From Luteolibacter sp. LG18 (GTDB lineage Bacteria; Verrucomicrobiota; Verrucomicrobiia; Verrucomicrobiales; Akkermansiaceae), in contig NZ_AP024600.1 in the NCBI RefSeq assembly GCF_036322585.1, positions 4,278,001-4,342,000 of the forward strand: a DNA stretch of 64,000 nt. Reading direction: 5' to 3'. Shown here one piece after another: positions 9,309-17,769 of the stretch. The position numbers and the translations under genes were made by a program. The notes beneath the pieces were generated by a model that made no database searches, was not told the origin of the DNA, and saw nothing but the letters and a program-made list of their open reading frames with translations. How positions within the stretch are numbered: the stretch's first letter is position 1; each line of letters starts with the position of its first letter.

Positions 9309-10526
9309 CTACTTCTCCTTGGAATCGGAGTAGGCATGATCCCCGGGAACGTCTTGCCCGGCCCAGATCCGCTTCTGCGTCCAAGGCTCGGCGGGCGCGG
9401 TCCAGAACGGATCATTCGCCGGCAGGCCGAGGTGCAGCAGCCCGGCGGTACACATGTAAAGGCTGCCGGTGGAAACGTAGCCGTCCCGAATCGCGGGCTG
9501 GTAGCCGACCGCTCCGACCCGCAGCCAGCCCTTGTCATCGAAGGTGCCCGGGGTTTCCAGCGTTTTCCGGATTACCGCGGTGAGGGCACAGCGGGCAGCG
9601 GCGGGAGAGACTTCCTTCGGCAGTTCATGCCGCAGGGCCATCAGCGAAAGCACTTGGAACGCCCCGAACCGGTAGGCGCTCGACCGCCCGATCACCGGGA
9701 AGGTGCCCTCCGGGGAAATCATCCGCTCCTGCACCTCCGCGTAGCGCCGGGCCCGGCCCACGGTATCCGGCAGCAGCCGGGCGTTCGGATCGCCCTTTTC
9801 CTTGCAGACCTCCAGCACAGCGATCAGCGCGGGCTGGATGACATAGCTGTTGTAATAGTCCCAGTGGAGCTGGGGGCCGTCGCCGTAGGTGCCATCGCCC
9901 AGATACCACTGCTGGTGCTTTTCCAGCGCGTAGGTGATAGGGCGCATTTCGCATTCACCGGTGAAATGCCAGATCGCGGCCTCCACCAGCGCGGAGAACA
10001 GCAGCCAGTTGCTCTCGCCCGGCTTGATCTTCCGGGTTTCCTTCAGCGCGGCGATCACGTTGGTCTGCTGCTGGGGCGTCAGCGGCTTCCAGAGCTGGTC
10101 GGGAGCACGCAGCAGCGCCAGCGACAGGAACGCCGTGTCCACCAGGGGCTGGTTTGGCGTGGAGAAATCGAGGCGATCCGGCGAAGCTGGGTCGGTGGCG
10201 TTGACCAGCGCTTTTCGGGAAAGCGTGATGTATTCGGAGCGCAGCCGACCTTCCGGCGAGGAATCCGGTCCCAGGGCCAGCCACGGCGCAATCCCGACCA
10301 TCGTGCGGCCAAAGGCCTCCAGATGGGTGAACTTGCGGCGGCCCTCCTCGCCGGGGCCGAGCGGCATGTTCTTTTTCAGCTCTCCTGCTGCCAGCGCGGA
10401 CAACACCGGTCGGGCGATGCGGTCGAGCGCCTTCACCGTGTAGATCCGGTCCTGCGCCCCGGTTTGCTGGGCCCGGACGGGGACGACGAATGCCAGGACA
10501 ACGGCAAAAAGGATCGAAGGGCGCAT
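9309..10526 (-). CDS. Secreted DUF2264-family protein
   Basis: This is a 405-residue protein read from the ATG at 10526, where a signal peptide starts (MRPSILFAVVLAFVVPVRA). The mature part resembles DUF2264 (FTHLEAFGRTMVGIAPWLAL, NWLLFSALVEAAIWHFTGE, YGDGPQLHWDYYNSYVIQP), an (alpha/alpha)-barrel family often found beside polysaccharide-degrading enzymes. Catalytic chemistry in this family is poorly defined. The C-terminal stretch YVSTGSLYMCTAGLLHLGLP is also typical. It is convergent with the sigma factor gene and divergent from rplI, so it is likely a single-gene unit. A role in glycan or uronate breakdown is inference only. Confidence 0.75.
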   Translation of the reverse strand: MRPSILFAVVLAFVVPVRAQQTGAQDRIYTVKALDRIARPVLSALAAGELKKNMPLGPGEEGRRKFTHLEAFGRTMVGIAPWLALGPDSSPEGRLRSEYITLSRKALVNATDPASPDRLDFSTPNQPLVDTAFLSLALLRAPDQLWKPLTPQQQTNVIAALKETRKIKPGESNWLLFSALVEAAIWHFTGECEMRPITYALEKHQQWYLGDGTYGDGPQLHWDYYNSYVIQPALIAVLEVCKEKGDPNARLLPDTVGRARRYAEVQERMISPEGTFPVIGRSSAYRFGAFQVLSLMALRHELPKEVSPAAARCALTAVIRKTLETPGTFDDKGWLRVGAVGYQPAIRDGYVSTGSLYMCTAGLLHLGLPANDPFWTAPAEPWTQKRIWAGQDVPGDHAYSDSKEK

Positions 10527-10583
10527 CTCAATAGGTTCTACCACAGGGAAGGCATTTATTACGACGAAATGGCCATTTTGGCG

Positions 10584-10621
10584 GGAAATGCTTCAGAAAA
10601 ACTAAGTAATTCTGCATTTCC
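10584..10621. repeat. AT-rich inverted repeat upstream of rplI
   Basis: GGAAATGC (10584-10591) and GCATTTCC (10614-10621) form arms, extended inward by AGAA/TTCT with a 3-nt bulge. The repeat sits in the divergent DUF2264/rplI spacer, 12 bp upstream of the candidate rplI -35 box. It could be an operator or an mRNA hairpin. Confidence 0.35.
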
Positions 10622-10633
10622 ATAGCATTCTCC

Positions 10634-10662
10634 TTGACCAGAGACGCTGCGCTGGCTAATTC
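10634..10662 (+). promoter_or_regulatory. Candidate sigma-70 promoter of rplI
   Basis: TTGACC at 10634-10639 and TAATTC at 10657-10662 are separated by exactly 17 bp. Transcription would start near 10669, leaving a leader of about 25 nt before the rplI ATG at 10695. The -35 is near consensus and the -10 matches 3 or 4 of 6 positions. Confidence 0.45.
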
Positions 10663-10694
10663 CGCGCCCCCACGAACGACCCACGTCCTTCATT

Positions 10695-11174
10695 ATGGCC
10701 AACGCTCAAGTCATTCTCCGCGAAAAAATCGAAGGCCTCGGCAGCGAAGCCGATGTCGTCAAGGTGCGTGCCGGTTACGCCCGCAACTTCCTCGTTCCTC
10801 AAGGCAAGGCCTACGAAGCGAACAAGTCGAACCTCCGCCACGTCGAGAACCTGAAGGCCGCCCGCGCGCAGCGTGAAGCCGCCGAGCTGGTCGAAGCCCA
10901 GGAACTCGCCAACAAGATTTCCAAGATCAAGCCGAAGTTCACCCTTTCCACCGGTCAGGGCGGCAAGGCGTTCGGTTCCGTCACGAACATCGACATCCAC
11001 AAGGAACTCGAAGCCGCTGGCATCGTGATCGACCGCCACGCGATCGAGCTCGAGAAGCCGGTCAAGAAGTCCGGCAAGACCGAGGTGTCCGTCCGCGTCC
11101 ACCCGCAGGTCACCGCGACCCTCACCATCACCGTCGAAGCCGGTGAGGAAGAGGAAACCGAGGCCCAGGCCTAA
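10695..11174 (+). CDS. rplI: 50S ribosomal protein L9
   Basis: This is a 159-residue L9, slightly longer than the usual 147-150. The N-terminal globular RNA-binding part (VILREKIEGLGSEADVVKV, GYARNFLVPQGKAYEA) is followed by the long central helix (HVENLKAARAQREAAELVEA) and a C-terminal domain ending in an acidic tail. L9 binds 23S rRNA at the base of the L1 stalk and limits frameshifting. In many bacteria rplI follows rpsF, ssb and rpsR, but here it stands alone with its own candidate promoter and a strong terminator. Confidence 0.97.
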   Translation: MANAQVILREKIEGLGSEADVVKVRAGYARNFLVPQGKAYEANKSNLRHVENLKAARAQREAAELVEAQELANKISKIKPKFTLSTGQGGKAFGSVTNIDIHKELEAAGIVIDRHAIELEKPVKKSGKTEVSVRVHPQVTATLTITVEAGEEEETEAQA

Positions 11175-11199
11175 GTTTTCCGGGAAACCATTTCGAAGA

Positions 11200-11228
11200 C
11201 CCCGCTTGCTCCGGCAGGCGGGGTTTTT
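11200..11228 (+). terminator. Rho-independent terminator of rplI
   Basis: Stem CCCCGC (11200-11205) with GCGGGG (11218-11223), a 12-nt loop, then five T residues. It starts 26 nt after the rplI stop. Confidence 0.88.
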
Positions 11229-11305
11229 GTTTGTCTGGATATGGAGTGCAGTCGGCCCTCCGATTCCGCCTAGGCATTTCCTGCTTCCTCGCCCATGGTG
11301 GCGGA

Positions 11306-11869
11306 ATGAAACGGACTCTTTCCGTGATCGGCGCCCTGCTGGTGGCCACCCCGGCCTTCGCCACCACCATCAACATGGTGCCGATCTTCCAGCCGCTCAG
11401 TCTCCATGGCACGGATGGTGACAAGGTGATCACGGACATCGGCGAGGCGCTCCAGGCGACCGTGATGCCCACGCCGATGGTCTTGACCGGTTCGTTTCCG
11501 GAAACACTGGTGGACGCGATCAACCAGCCCCACAAGGTTCCGACCAACAACCCGAACTACAAGGTCCCCGAGGCGAACCTGGTGGTGCTCTGCCGCCTCG
11601 GAATCGCGGCGGAACTCTCCGAGGGCGGGGCGGGCCTGCGGGTCCGGCTGGATGTTTCGGGGCTGACGATTCCCGCGGAAATCGATCTCACCGCCCGGCA
11701 GGTGCTGAAGCTGACCATCGTCGCGATCCGGAAGACGCTGGAGGACTACCAAAAACTCCAAACCTCACCGCTCGAGGTCGCCATCCAGATCGAGGGCGCG
11801 GAGGGCGGCAAGGCGCCGCTGCGCGACCTGACGGCGAAGTTCCAGCTGCCCGGTGGCGAGGAGGACTGA
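11306..11869 (+). CDS. Small secreted protein of unknown function
   Basis: This is a 187-residue protein. The ATG at 11306 begins a clear signal peptide ([19 protein letters not shown]); an earlier in-frame GTG-type start would put non-signal sequence in front. The mature part has no motif I recognise. It is mostly short beta-prone stretches such as [29 protein letters not shown] and [10 protein letters not shown], and ends in an acidic tail. It lies between the rplI terminator and pyrH (64-bp gap), so it could share a transcript with pyrH-frr. A periplasmic or outer-surface location is likely. The function is not known. Confidence 0.65.
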   Translation: MKRTLSVIGALLVATPAFATTINMVPIFQPLSLHGTDGDKVITDIGEALQATVMPTPMVLTGSFPETLVDAINQPHKVPTNNPNYKVPEANLVVLCRLGIAAELSEGGAGLRVRLDVSGLTIPAEIDLTARQVLKLTIVAIRKTLEDYQKLQTSPLEVAIQIEGAEGGKAPLRDLTAKFQLPGGEED

Positions 11870-11933
11870 ATTTCCGTCATTTCACTTTTCAAAGGGTGGG
11901 GCGATTGGGTTTGATCGGCGAGAGCCTAACCGC

Positions 11934-12671
11934 ATGAGCGACACCACCCCAACCCCCGCCAAGTTCAAACGTGCCATCCTGAAACTGAGCGGCGAGGCAC
12001 TGCGCGAACCGGGCTCCACGGACAACATCTCGCCCGAGATCGTCGACCGCATCGCGCTTGAGATCCGGGACGCCGTGAAGAGCGGTCTCCAGCTCGGCGT
12101 CGTGGTGGGTGGTGGCAACTTCTGGCGCGGTGCTTCGGCTTCCGCCCGCGGCATGGACCGCGCCACCGCCGACTACGTGGGCATGCTCGCCACCGTGATG
12201 AACGCGCTGGCCGTCCAGAGCTCTCTGGAGCACCACGGAGTGAAGTGCATCGTGCAGTCCGCCATTGAGATGCAGAATGTCGCCGAGCCGTTCATCCGCC
12301 GCAAGGCCGAGCGTCATCTTGAGGACGGCTTCGTCGTCATCTTCGCCGCCGGCACCGGCAGCCCGTTCTTCTCCACCGACACCACCGCCGCCCTGCGCGC
12401 CAGCGAGATGCGTGCCGACGTGATCTTCAAGGCGACCATGGTGGACGGCGTCTATGACTCCGATCCGAAGAAGAACCCGAACGCCAAGCGTTACGAAACC
12501 GTCTCCTTCCAGGAGTGCCTTTCCCAGCAGTTGAAGGTCATGGATGCCACCGCCTTCAGTCTCTGCATGGACAACCACATTCCGATCATCGTGTTCGACA
12601 TGGCGCCTTCCGGCAATGTCACCCGAGCCCTGCTCGGCGACCCGATCGGCACGGTGGTCAACGGCGGCTGA
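11934..12671 (+). CDS. pyrH: Uridylate kinase (UMP kinase)
   Basis: This 245-residue amino-acid-kinase-family protein phosphorylates UMP to UDP in pyrimidine nucleotide synthesis. Motifs include KLSGEALRE near the start, [12 protein letters not shown] (nucleotide/phosphate loop), [36 protein letters not shown] and the late GTVVNGG. The ATG at 11934 gives the usual N-terminus. Bacterial UMP kinases are hexamers regulated by GTP and UTP. frr follows after 46 bp, the common bacterial pyrH-frr order. Confidence 0.96.
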   Translation: MSDTTPTPAKFKRAILKLSGEALREPGSTDNISPEIVDRIALEIRDAVKSGLQLGVVVGGGNFWRGASASARGMDRATADYVGMLATVMNALAVQSSLEHHGVKCIVQSAIEMQNVAEPFIRRKAERHLEDGFVVIFAAGTGSPFFSTDTTAALRASEMRADVIFKATMVDGVYDSDPKKNPNAKRYETVSFQECLSQQLKVMDATAFSLCMDNHIPIIVFDMAPSGNVTRALLGDPIGTVVNGG

Positions 12672-12717
12672 ACCGCCGCTCCGCCCCTTTTTCTCCCAAC
12701 CACACTTCCTTATTCCC

Positions 12718-13284
12718 ATGAGCGCTGAAGACACCCTGCTCGAAACCGACGATGCCATGCAGAAGGCCGTCGAGTATCTCCTCCACGAATTTTCCGCCGT
12801 CCGCACCGGCAAGGCCACCCCGGCCCTGATCGAGAACATCGACGTGTTCGTGCGCGCCTACAATAGCGTGATGAAGCTCAAGGGCCTCGCCATCATCACC
12901 ACTCCGGACGCCCGCATGCTGGAGGTGAAGGCCTTCGACCCCACCACCACCCAGGACATCGAGCGCGCCATCCGCGAGTCGAAACTGGGTCTCAACCCTG
13001 CCGCCGCCGGCACCTCGCTCCGCATCCCGATCCCGGAACTGTCCGAGGAACGCCGCCGCGACATGGTGAAGCTGGTCAAGCAGCTCGCGGAGGAATCCAA
13101 GGTCCGCATCCGTGCCGCCCGCAAGGAAGGCATCGACGCCGGCAAGAAGCTCAAGGCCAGCAACCTCCTCACCGAGGATGGTCAAAAGGACCTCGAAGCC
13201 GAGATCCAGGAATACACCAACAAGTATGTGAAGGAGATCGACTCCCACACCGCCCACAAGGAAGCGGAGTTGATGAAGGTGTAA
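12718..13284 (+). CDS. frr: Ribosome recycling factor
   Basis: This 188-residue protein of the RRF family releases post-termination ribosomes together with EF-G. Typical motifs are EFSAVRTGKATPALIENI near the N-terminus, KAFDPTTTQDIERAIRESKLG, and RRRDMVKLVKQLAEESKVR in the long helix. The ATG at 12718 is chosen because it matches the standard N-terminus; the in-frame ORF upstream overlaps pyrH and is not homologous. It follows pyrH as usual. Confidence 0.96.
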   Translation: MSAEDTLLETDDAMQKAVEYLLHEFSAVRTGKATPALIENIDVFVRAYNSVMKLKGLAIITTPDARMLEVKAFDPTTTQDIERAIRESKLGLNPAAAGTSLRIPIPELSEERRRDMVKLVKQLAEESKVRIRAARKEGIDAGKKLKASNLLTEDGQKDLEAEIQEYTNKYVKEIDSHTAHKEAELMKV

Positions 13285-13340
13285 TCCGTATAGATCGGTA
13301 GCGACAAAGCCACCGGGACAGGGCATGTTCCGGTGGAGAG

Positions 13341-14741
13341 ATGAATACCAAGCTCCGCTACCTGCTCGCTTTCCTATCCGGCGGAATCGCGGTCTTCGCG
13401 TTTCCGCCGTTTTCGTGGAAGGTGCTGGTGCTGGTGGTTTGGCCCCTGCTGTTCGTTGCGCTCCGAGGCGCGGGCTTCAAGACTGGCACGCGGCTGGGAG
13501 TGGTCCACGGACTGGTGCTTTACGCCATCGGCCTCTCGTGGTTCTGGCATATCTTTTCCGCCATCTCGATCGCCCTGTGGCTGATGCTCGCCTTGTTCAC
13601 GGGGTTGGCGGGCGGGTTGATCGGGTGGGTCAGCCTGCGCCACCGTGGTGCCCGGTGGTTGCCGCTCTACGCCGCGGCGGTGTGGACCGGCATCGAGTAT
13701 TTCCGCAGCGAGTGGTTCTACCTGCGCTTTCCATGGATGACTCCGGGCTTGGCGCTCGGTCCCTCGTGGCTTTCGCCGTGGATCGGCGTGTATGGCGCAG
13801 GCTTCGTCGTGGTGCTGGTGGCGGCGTGGTGGGCGTTGGGGAAGGCTCCGTGGCGGTGCCTGGGGTTCGCGGTGCTGGGGCTTCTCATGAGCCCGTTTCC
13901 GACCACTGTCTATGAGGCGGGGAAGGAGGTGCCGGTGCTCACCGTCCAGAACGAGAACAACGACTTCGTGTCCTATCACGATGCTTCCCGCACGTCCGGA
14001 TTCCAGGATGGCGTGATCCTGTGGCCGGAATACTCCACGCCTTACGAGGTCCGCCCGGAGCAGGCGGAATGGGCGAAGTTGAAGTCCCTCGCCGCCGATG
14101 CCCGTTCGGTGGTGGTCTTCGGCACGGTCAAGCCGCTGGCGGCTGCCAAGCATTACAACGTGGCCCGCACCATGGATGAGTCCGGCGAGCTCGGCTGGCA
14201 CGCCAAGAACCGGCCGGTGCACCTCATGGACGACGGCGAGCCGGGGAAAACCGCCGTGCCGGTGAAGACCCGCTTCGGCCATCTCGGGACTCCGATCTGT
14301 TTCGATTGCGACTACACCGAGGTGGTACGTCGAATGACGGTCGCAGGCGCGGAGGGTTTCGTGGTGCCCAGCATGGACGCCGCCTCTTGGTCGGCCCGCG
14401 AGCATCTCCAGCACGCGGAGTTGTTCCGCCACCGCGCTGCGGAAAACGCCCGCTGGTTCGCCATCGCCTCCACTTCCGGCATGACCCAGTTCATCGATCC
14501 CCGCGGCAGGCGGGTGAAGTCGCTGCCGCTGATGGAGCCGGGGATCCTGCGCGGGAGCATCTGGCTGCGCGATGACCGGACCTTTTTCAATCGCGCGGGC
14601 TGGGTGTTCCCGTGGATCGTCAGCGGAGCGGCGGTCATCGGGACGGCGGCACTCATCTTCATGGGGAGGAAGCGGAGAGTGGTTTCGTCAGTGGAGGTAT
14701 TCCCCCCTGATGCGGTTCTTGAAGGGGATGCCAAGCGGTAG
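13341..14741 (+). CDS. lnt: Apolipoprotein N-acyltransferase
   Basis: This 466-residue inner-membrane enzyme adds the third acyl chain to lipoproteins. About six N-terminal membrane helices (residues 1-190) include YAIGLSWFWHIFSAIS and VWTGIEYFRSEWFY. The periplasmic nitrilase-like domain follows: LWPEYSTPYEV carries the catalytic Glu, and GTPICFDCDYTEVVRRM the nucleophilic Cys. The catalytic Lys is not obvious from position alone. A last membrane helix lies near 430-450. Length is a little below the E. coli enzyme (512). Several lipoproteins are encoded in this window, so a substrate pool exists. Confidence 0.86.
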   Translation: MNTKLRYLLAFLSGGIAVFAFPPFSWKVLVLVVWPLLFVALRGAGFKTGTRLGVVHGLVLYAIGLSWFWHIFSAISIALWLMLALFTGLAGGLIGWVSLRHRGARWLPLYAAAVWTGIEYFRSEWFYLRFPWMTPGLALGPSWLSPWIGVYGAGFVVVLVAAWWALGKAPWRCLGFAVLGLLMSPFPTTVYEAGKEVPVLTVQNENNDFVSYHDASRTSGFQDGVILWPEYSTPYEVRPEQAEWAKLKSLAADARSVVVFGTVKPLAAAKHYNVARTMDESGELGWHAKNRPVHLMDDGEPGKTAVPVKTRFGHLGTPICFDCDYTEVVRRMTVAGAEGFVVPSMDAASWSAREHLQHAELFRHRAAENARWFAIASTSGMTQFIDPRGRRVKSLPLMEPGILRGSIWLRDDRTFFNRAGWVFPWIVSGAAVIGTAALIFMGRKRRVVSSVEVFPPDAVLEGDAKR

Positions 14742-14781
14742 TCCTCTCGCGTGGGAGATCGCAAGGGCCTTGCGGGCTCTG

Positions 14782-14977
14782 GATTTGGAGTGCGGCGAGC
14801 AATCGCCGTTTTGGGTGCAGGAGAGAATCGACGGGATTTGAAGCAGGCTGCCGGGCCGGGAATGAACCAGAGATGAGATGGTTCTGGAACGAGGGAGAGG
14901 GTTGGCGAACGCAGGTGTTGTACCCGGCGATGTCTCGCCTCCGCTCAAAGCGGCGATTGCTCGCCGCACTCCAAATC
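14782..14977. repeat. REP-like inverted pair (two 27-bp palindromic arms)
   Basis: A 27-bp segment at 14782-14808 recurs as its exact reverse complement at 14951-14977. Each arm itself folds (CGGCGA-GCAA-TCGCCG). The pair is 142 bp apart in the convergent spacer between lnt and the ABC exporter gene. This is the layout of REP doublets (BIME-like) that RAYT transposases mobilise. RAYT relics are present further on (34834 and 35737). The spacer between the arms holds no gene. Confidence 0.6.
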
Positions 14978-14980
14978 GGC

Positions 14981-16750
14981 TCACGCCAACTGCGTTTCCG
15001 CCAGCAGCTTGTAGGTGCCGCCGTGGGCGATCAACTCGTCGTGGGTGCCGCTTTCCACGATCTTGCCGTGGTTGACCACCAGAATGCGGTCGGCGTGGCG
15101 GACGGTGGAAAGGCGGTGGGCGATCACCAGGCTGGTGCGACCGGTCATCAGGCGCTCCAAGGCCTCGTTGACGAGGCGTTCGCTCTCGGCATCGAGGGCC
15201 GAGGTGGCTTCATCCAACAGTAGGATCTTCGGATCGGCGAGGATGGCACGGGCAATTGCGAGGCGCTGGCGCTGGCCGCCGGAGAGCTTGGTGCCGCGCG
15301 GGCCCACCAAAGTGTCGTAACCTTCCGGAAGGGCGGCGATGAAGTCGTGGGCGTTCGCTTGCTTGGCCGCGGCCTGGATCTGTTCCAGCGTCGCGCCCGG
15401 GCGGCCGTATTCGATGTTCTCGCGGATCGAGCCGCCGAACAGCAGCACTTCCTGCGGCACGATCGCCAGGTTCGAGCGCAGCGATTCCAGCGAGATCCCG
15501 GCGGCATCGCGGCCGTCGAACAGCACTTGGCCGGACTCCGGCTCGTTGAGACTCAGCAACAGTGAGAAGATGGTCGATTTGCCAGCTCCGGAGGGCCCTA
15601 CGAAGGCCACGCGCTGGCCCGGTTCCACCGAGAAGCTCAGATCGTTCAGCACCTGAACGTCCGGGCGGGATGGGTAGCGGTAGGCCACATGGTGGAAGGC
15701 CACCGCCCCCTCCATGCTGGCGGTGGTCTCGCCACCGGCACGTTCCGGCGGCGTGCCGGTGAGTTCGCGGAGGCGGTCGGTGGCACCGGCGGTGAGCTGG
15801 AGCTGGGAAATGATTTCCGGGAACGAACCCAGCGAGGCCCCCACGAAGACCGAGAACAGAATGAAGGCCGCGAACTCCTGCGAATTGATCTGGCCCTGCG
15901 CGAGCATCCGCGCGCCGAACCACGCGACGCCCGCGATGGTGCCGAACAGCACGAACACGATGAACGACAGGAACGCCGCGCGCACCTTGGCACCACGTAG
16001 CGTGACATCGAGGAAATGATCGAGCGCGCGATCGTAGCGACGGGATTCGAACTCCTCGTTGGTGAAGGCCTTCACGTCGGCGATGCCCTGCACCGTTTCC
16101 TCGATCACCGTGCCGGCCTCGGCCAGCGAGTCCTGGGCATCGCGGGAATACTTCCGTACCTTCCGCCCGAAGATGGCCACCGCCAGCACCACCACCGGCA
16201 CGCTGGCGAGCATCACCAGCGAGAGCTTCCACGAGGAGTAGAACACGACCACCAGGCCGCCGATGAGAATGACGCTCTGTCGGGCGAACTGGGGCACGGT
16301 GTTGAGGAGCGTGTCCCGCACCACGCCGAGGTCGGCGGAGACTCGGTTGCTCAGGGCACCTGCACGTTGCTCTTGGAAGTAGGAAAGGGGAAGGCGCACC
16401 AGATGGCGGAAGATGTCGCGGCGCAGGTCATTGAGCGCGGATTCACCGGAGCGGATGAACCCCTGCACACGGAAGAATCCGATGAAGGCTTGGAGCGCCA
16501 GCGCGGCGATCAGCCATTTCAGCGTGTGGTTGATCTTGTCGACGATGGTCGTGGGATCGACGCCTTGGCGCAGCGCGTCCACGGGATTGCCGATCAGGTC
16601 TTTCAGGAACCAGGGAAAGGCCAGCGAAAGCGCGGCGGTGACCAGCAGCGCCACCACGGAGGGCAGGAACACCGCCTTGTGACGCATCAGATAGCCGGAG
16701 ATCCAGCGGAACGAGGAGGAAAGGGAAGACCCGGAGCGCGGCTTCGGCAT
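14981..16750 (-). CDS. ABC exporter, MsbA-like (fused membrane and ATPase domains)
   Basis: This 589-residue half-transporter has six membrane helices (about 20-320) followed by an ATPase domain (about 345-585). Motifs are complete: Walker A GPSGAGKST, Q-loop VPQEVLLFGG, signature LSGGQRQR, Walker B ILLLDEATSALD and H-loop VIAHRLSTV. It works as a dimer in the inner membrane. The LSYFQEQRAGALSNRVSAD segment matches the MsbA/lipid and multidrug exporter group. Substrate (lipid A, other lipid or drug) cannot be set from sequence. It is convergent with lnt across the REP-like pair and divergent from the PEP-CTERM protease. Confidence 0.9.
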   Translation of the reverse strand: MPKPRSGSSLSSSFRWISGYLMRHKAVFLPSVVALLVTAALSLAFPWFLKDLIGNPVDALRQGVDPTTIVDKINHTLKWLIAALALQAFIGFFRVQGFIRSGESALNDLRRDIFRHLVRLPLSYFQEQRAGALSNRVSADLGVVRDTLLNTVPQFARQSVILIGGLVVVFYSSWKLSLVMLASVPVVVLAVAIFGRKVRKYSRDAQDSLAEAGTVIEETVQGIADVKAFTNEEFESRRYDRALDHFLDVTLRGAKVRAAFLSFIVFVLFGTIAGVAWFGARMLAQGQINSQEFAAFILFSVFVGASLGSFPEIISQLQLTAGATDRLRELTGTPPERAGGETTASMEGAVAFHHVAYRYPSRPDVQVLNDLSFSVEPGQRVAFVGPSGAGKSTIFSLLLSLNEPESGQVLFDGRDAAGISLESLRSNLAIVPQEVLLFGGSIRENIEYGRPGATLEQIQAAAKQANAHDFIAALPEGYDTLVGPRGTKLSGGQRQRLAIARAILADPKILLLDEATSALDAESERLVNEALERLMTGRTSLVIAHRLSTVRHADRILVVNHGKIVESGTHDELIAHGGTYKLLAETQLA

Positions 16751-16848
16751 GCGCGGATGGGAGCGGAAGGGGGCTTTTCCGTCAACCGTTGGAAAGGTCT
16801 TGAGGCACCTCCTTTGATTCTTTATGGGAAACGGTGCTGATCCCCATC

Positions 16849-17769
16849 ATGAAACACCCTTTTCACTGGTCATCCCTTGCCGGTGTTCTGTCGTTTTTGG
16901 CTCCGCTGGGGGCCTCCGCGGTCGTGATCGCCAGCGGCGACGGTTCAGGAAACACATCCGCGCCGCCCGACGATCCGGGTTTCGCGAATGTTGGCGCCGT
17001 CAACGGGGCCTCCGCGGTCTATCTTGGCAATGGTTGGGTGATGACCGCCGCCCACGTCGCCGGTTCGCTGCCCGCGACCGTGAACTTCGGAGGCACCAAC
17101 TACGCCACCCAGGCCGGAACGTTCCAACAACTCACCAACCACGGCACCGGCGGCATGACGGTGAGCACGGACATTGTCCTGTTCCGGCTCTCCACCGATC
17201 CGGGGCTGGCGACCTTGGACATTGGTTCCAGCTCCCCGACGGTGGGCAATCCGCTGATCCTGATCGGGGATGGGCGGGATCGCGCGACCGGAGTGACCTA
17301 TTGGGACGTGGACACCGGCCCGGACCCGTGGGTTTGGACCGAACTGCCGGACTCCACCGGCGCGAACGCGGCCGGATTCAAGGAACTCGGCACCCAGACG
17401 ATCCGCTGGGGGGAGAACCAGGTGGAGGCCGTTGGCGTCGATGCGGACGCGGGCTTCGGCACGGTGCGTTCGTTCGTCACCACCTTCGATGACCCGGGGC
17501 TCACCCACGAGGCGCAGGCGGCCGTCGGTGATTCCGGTGGAGCGGTGTTCTACAAGGACGGTTCCACCTGGAAACTGGTGGGGATGTTCAACGCGGTAGG
17601 GACCTACAGCGGCCAACCGGCAAACACGGCGGTCATCGGCGATGCCACCTACATCGCCGATCTCTCGTTCTATCGGAACGACATCCTCACGATCACCGGC
17701 ATTCCGGAGCCTGGAACGGCCTGTCTCGCGCTGGCGGGTGTCGGCCTCATGCTGCGCCGACGGCGCTGA
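16849..17769 (+). CDS. Trypsin-like serine protease with PEP-CTERM sorting tail
   Basis: This 306-residue secreted protein starts at the ATG of 16849 with a signal peptide. The chymotrypsin-fold triad can be read as His in MTAAHVAG, Asp in VSTDIVLFRLS and Ser in AVGDSGGAVF. The C-terminus is a PEP-CTERM signal: IPEPG, a hydrophobic helix and a basic end (RRRR), which directs processing by an exosortase in bacteria that make exopolysaccharide. Its last 23 bp overlap the 3' end of dxr on the other strand. Likely role: extracellular proteolysis. No exosortase gene is in the window. Confidence 0.87.
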   Translation: MKHPFHWSSLAGVLSFLAPLGASAVVIASGDGSGNTSAPPDDPGFANVGAVNGASAVYLGNGWVMTAAHVAGSLPATVNFGGTNYATQAGTFQQLTNHGTGGMTVSTDIVLFRLSTDPGLATLDIGSSSPTVGNPLILIGDGRDRATGVTYWDVDTGPDPWVWTELPDSTGANAAGFKELGTQTIRWGENQVEAVGVDADAGFGTVRSFVTTFDDPGLTHEAQAAVGDSGGAVFYKDGSTWKLVGMFNAVGTYSGQPANTAVIGDATYIADLSFYRNDILTITGIPEPGTACLALAGVGLMLRRRR

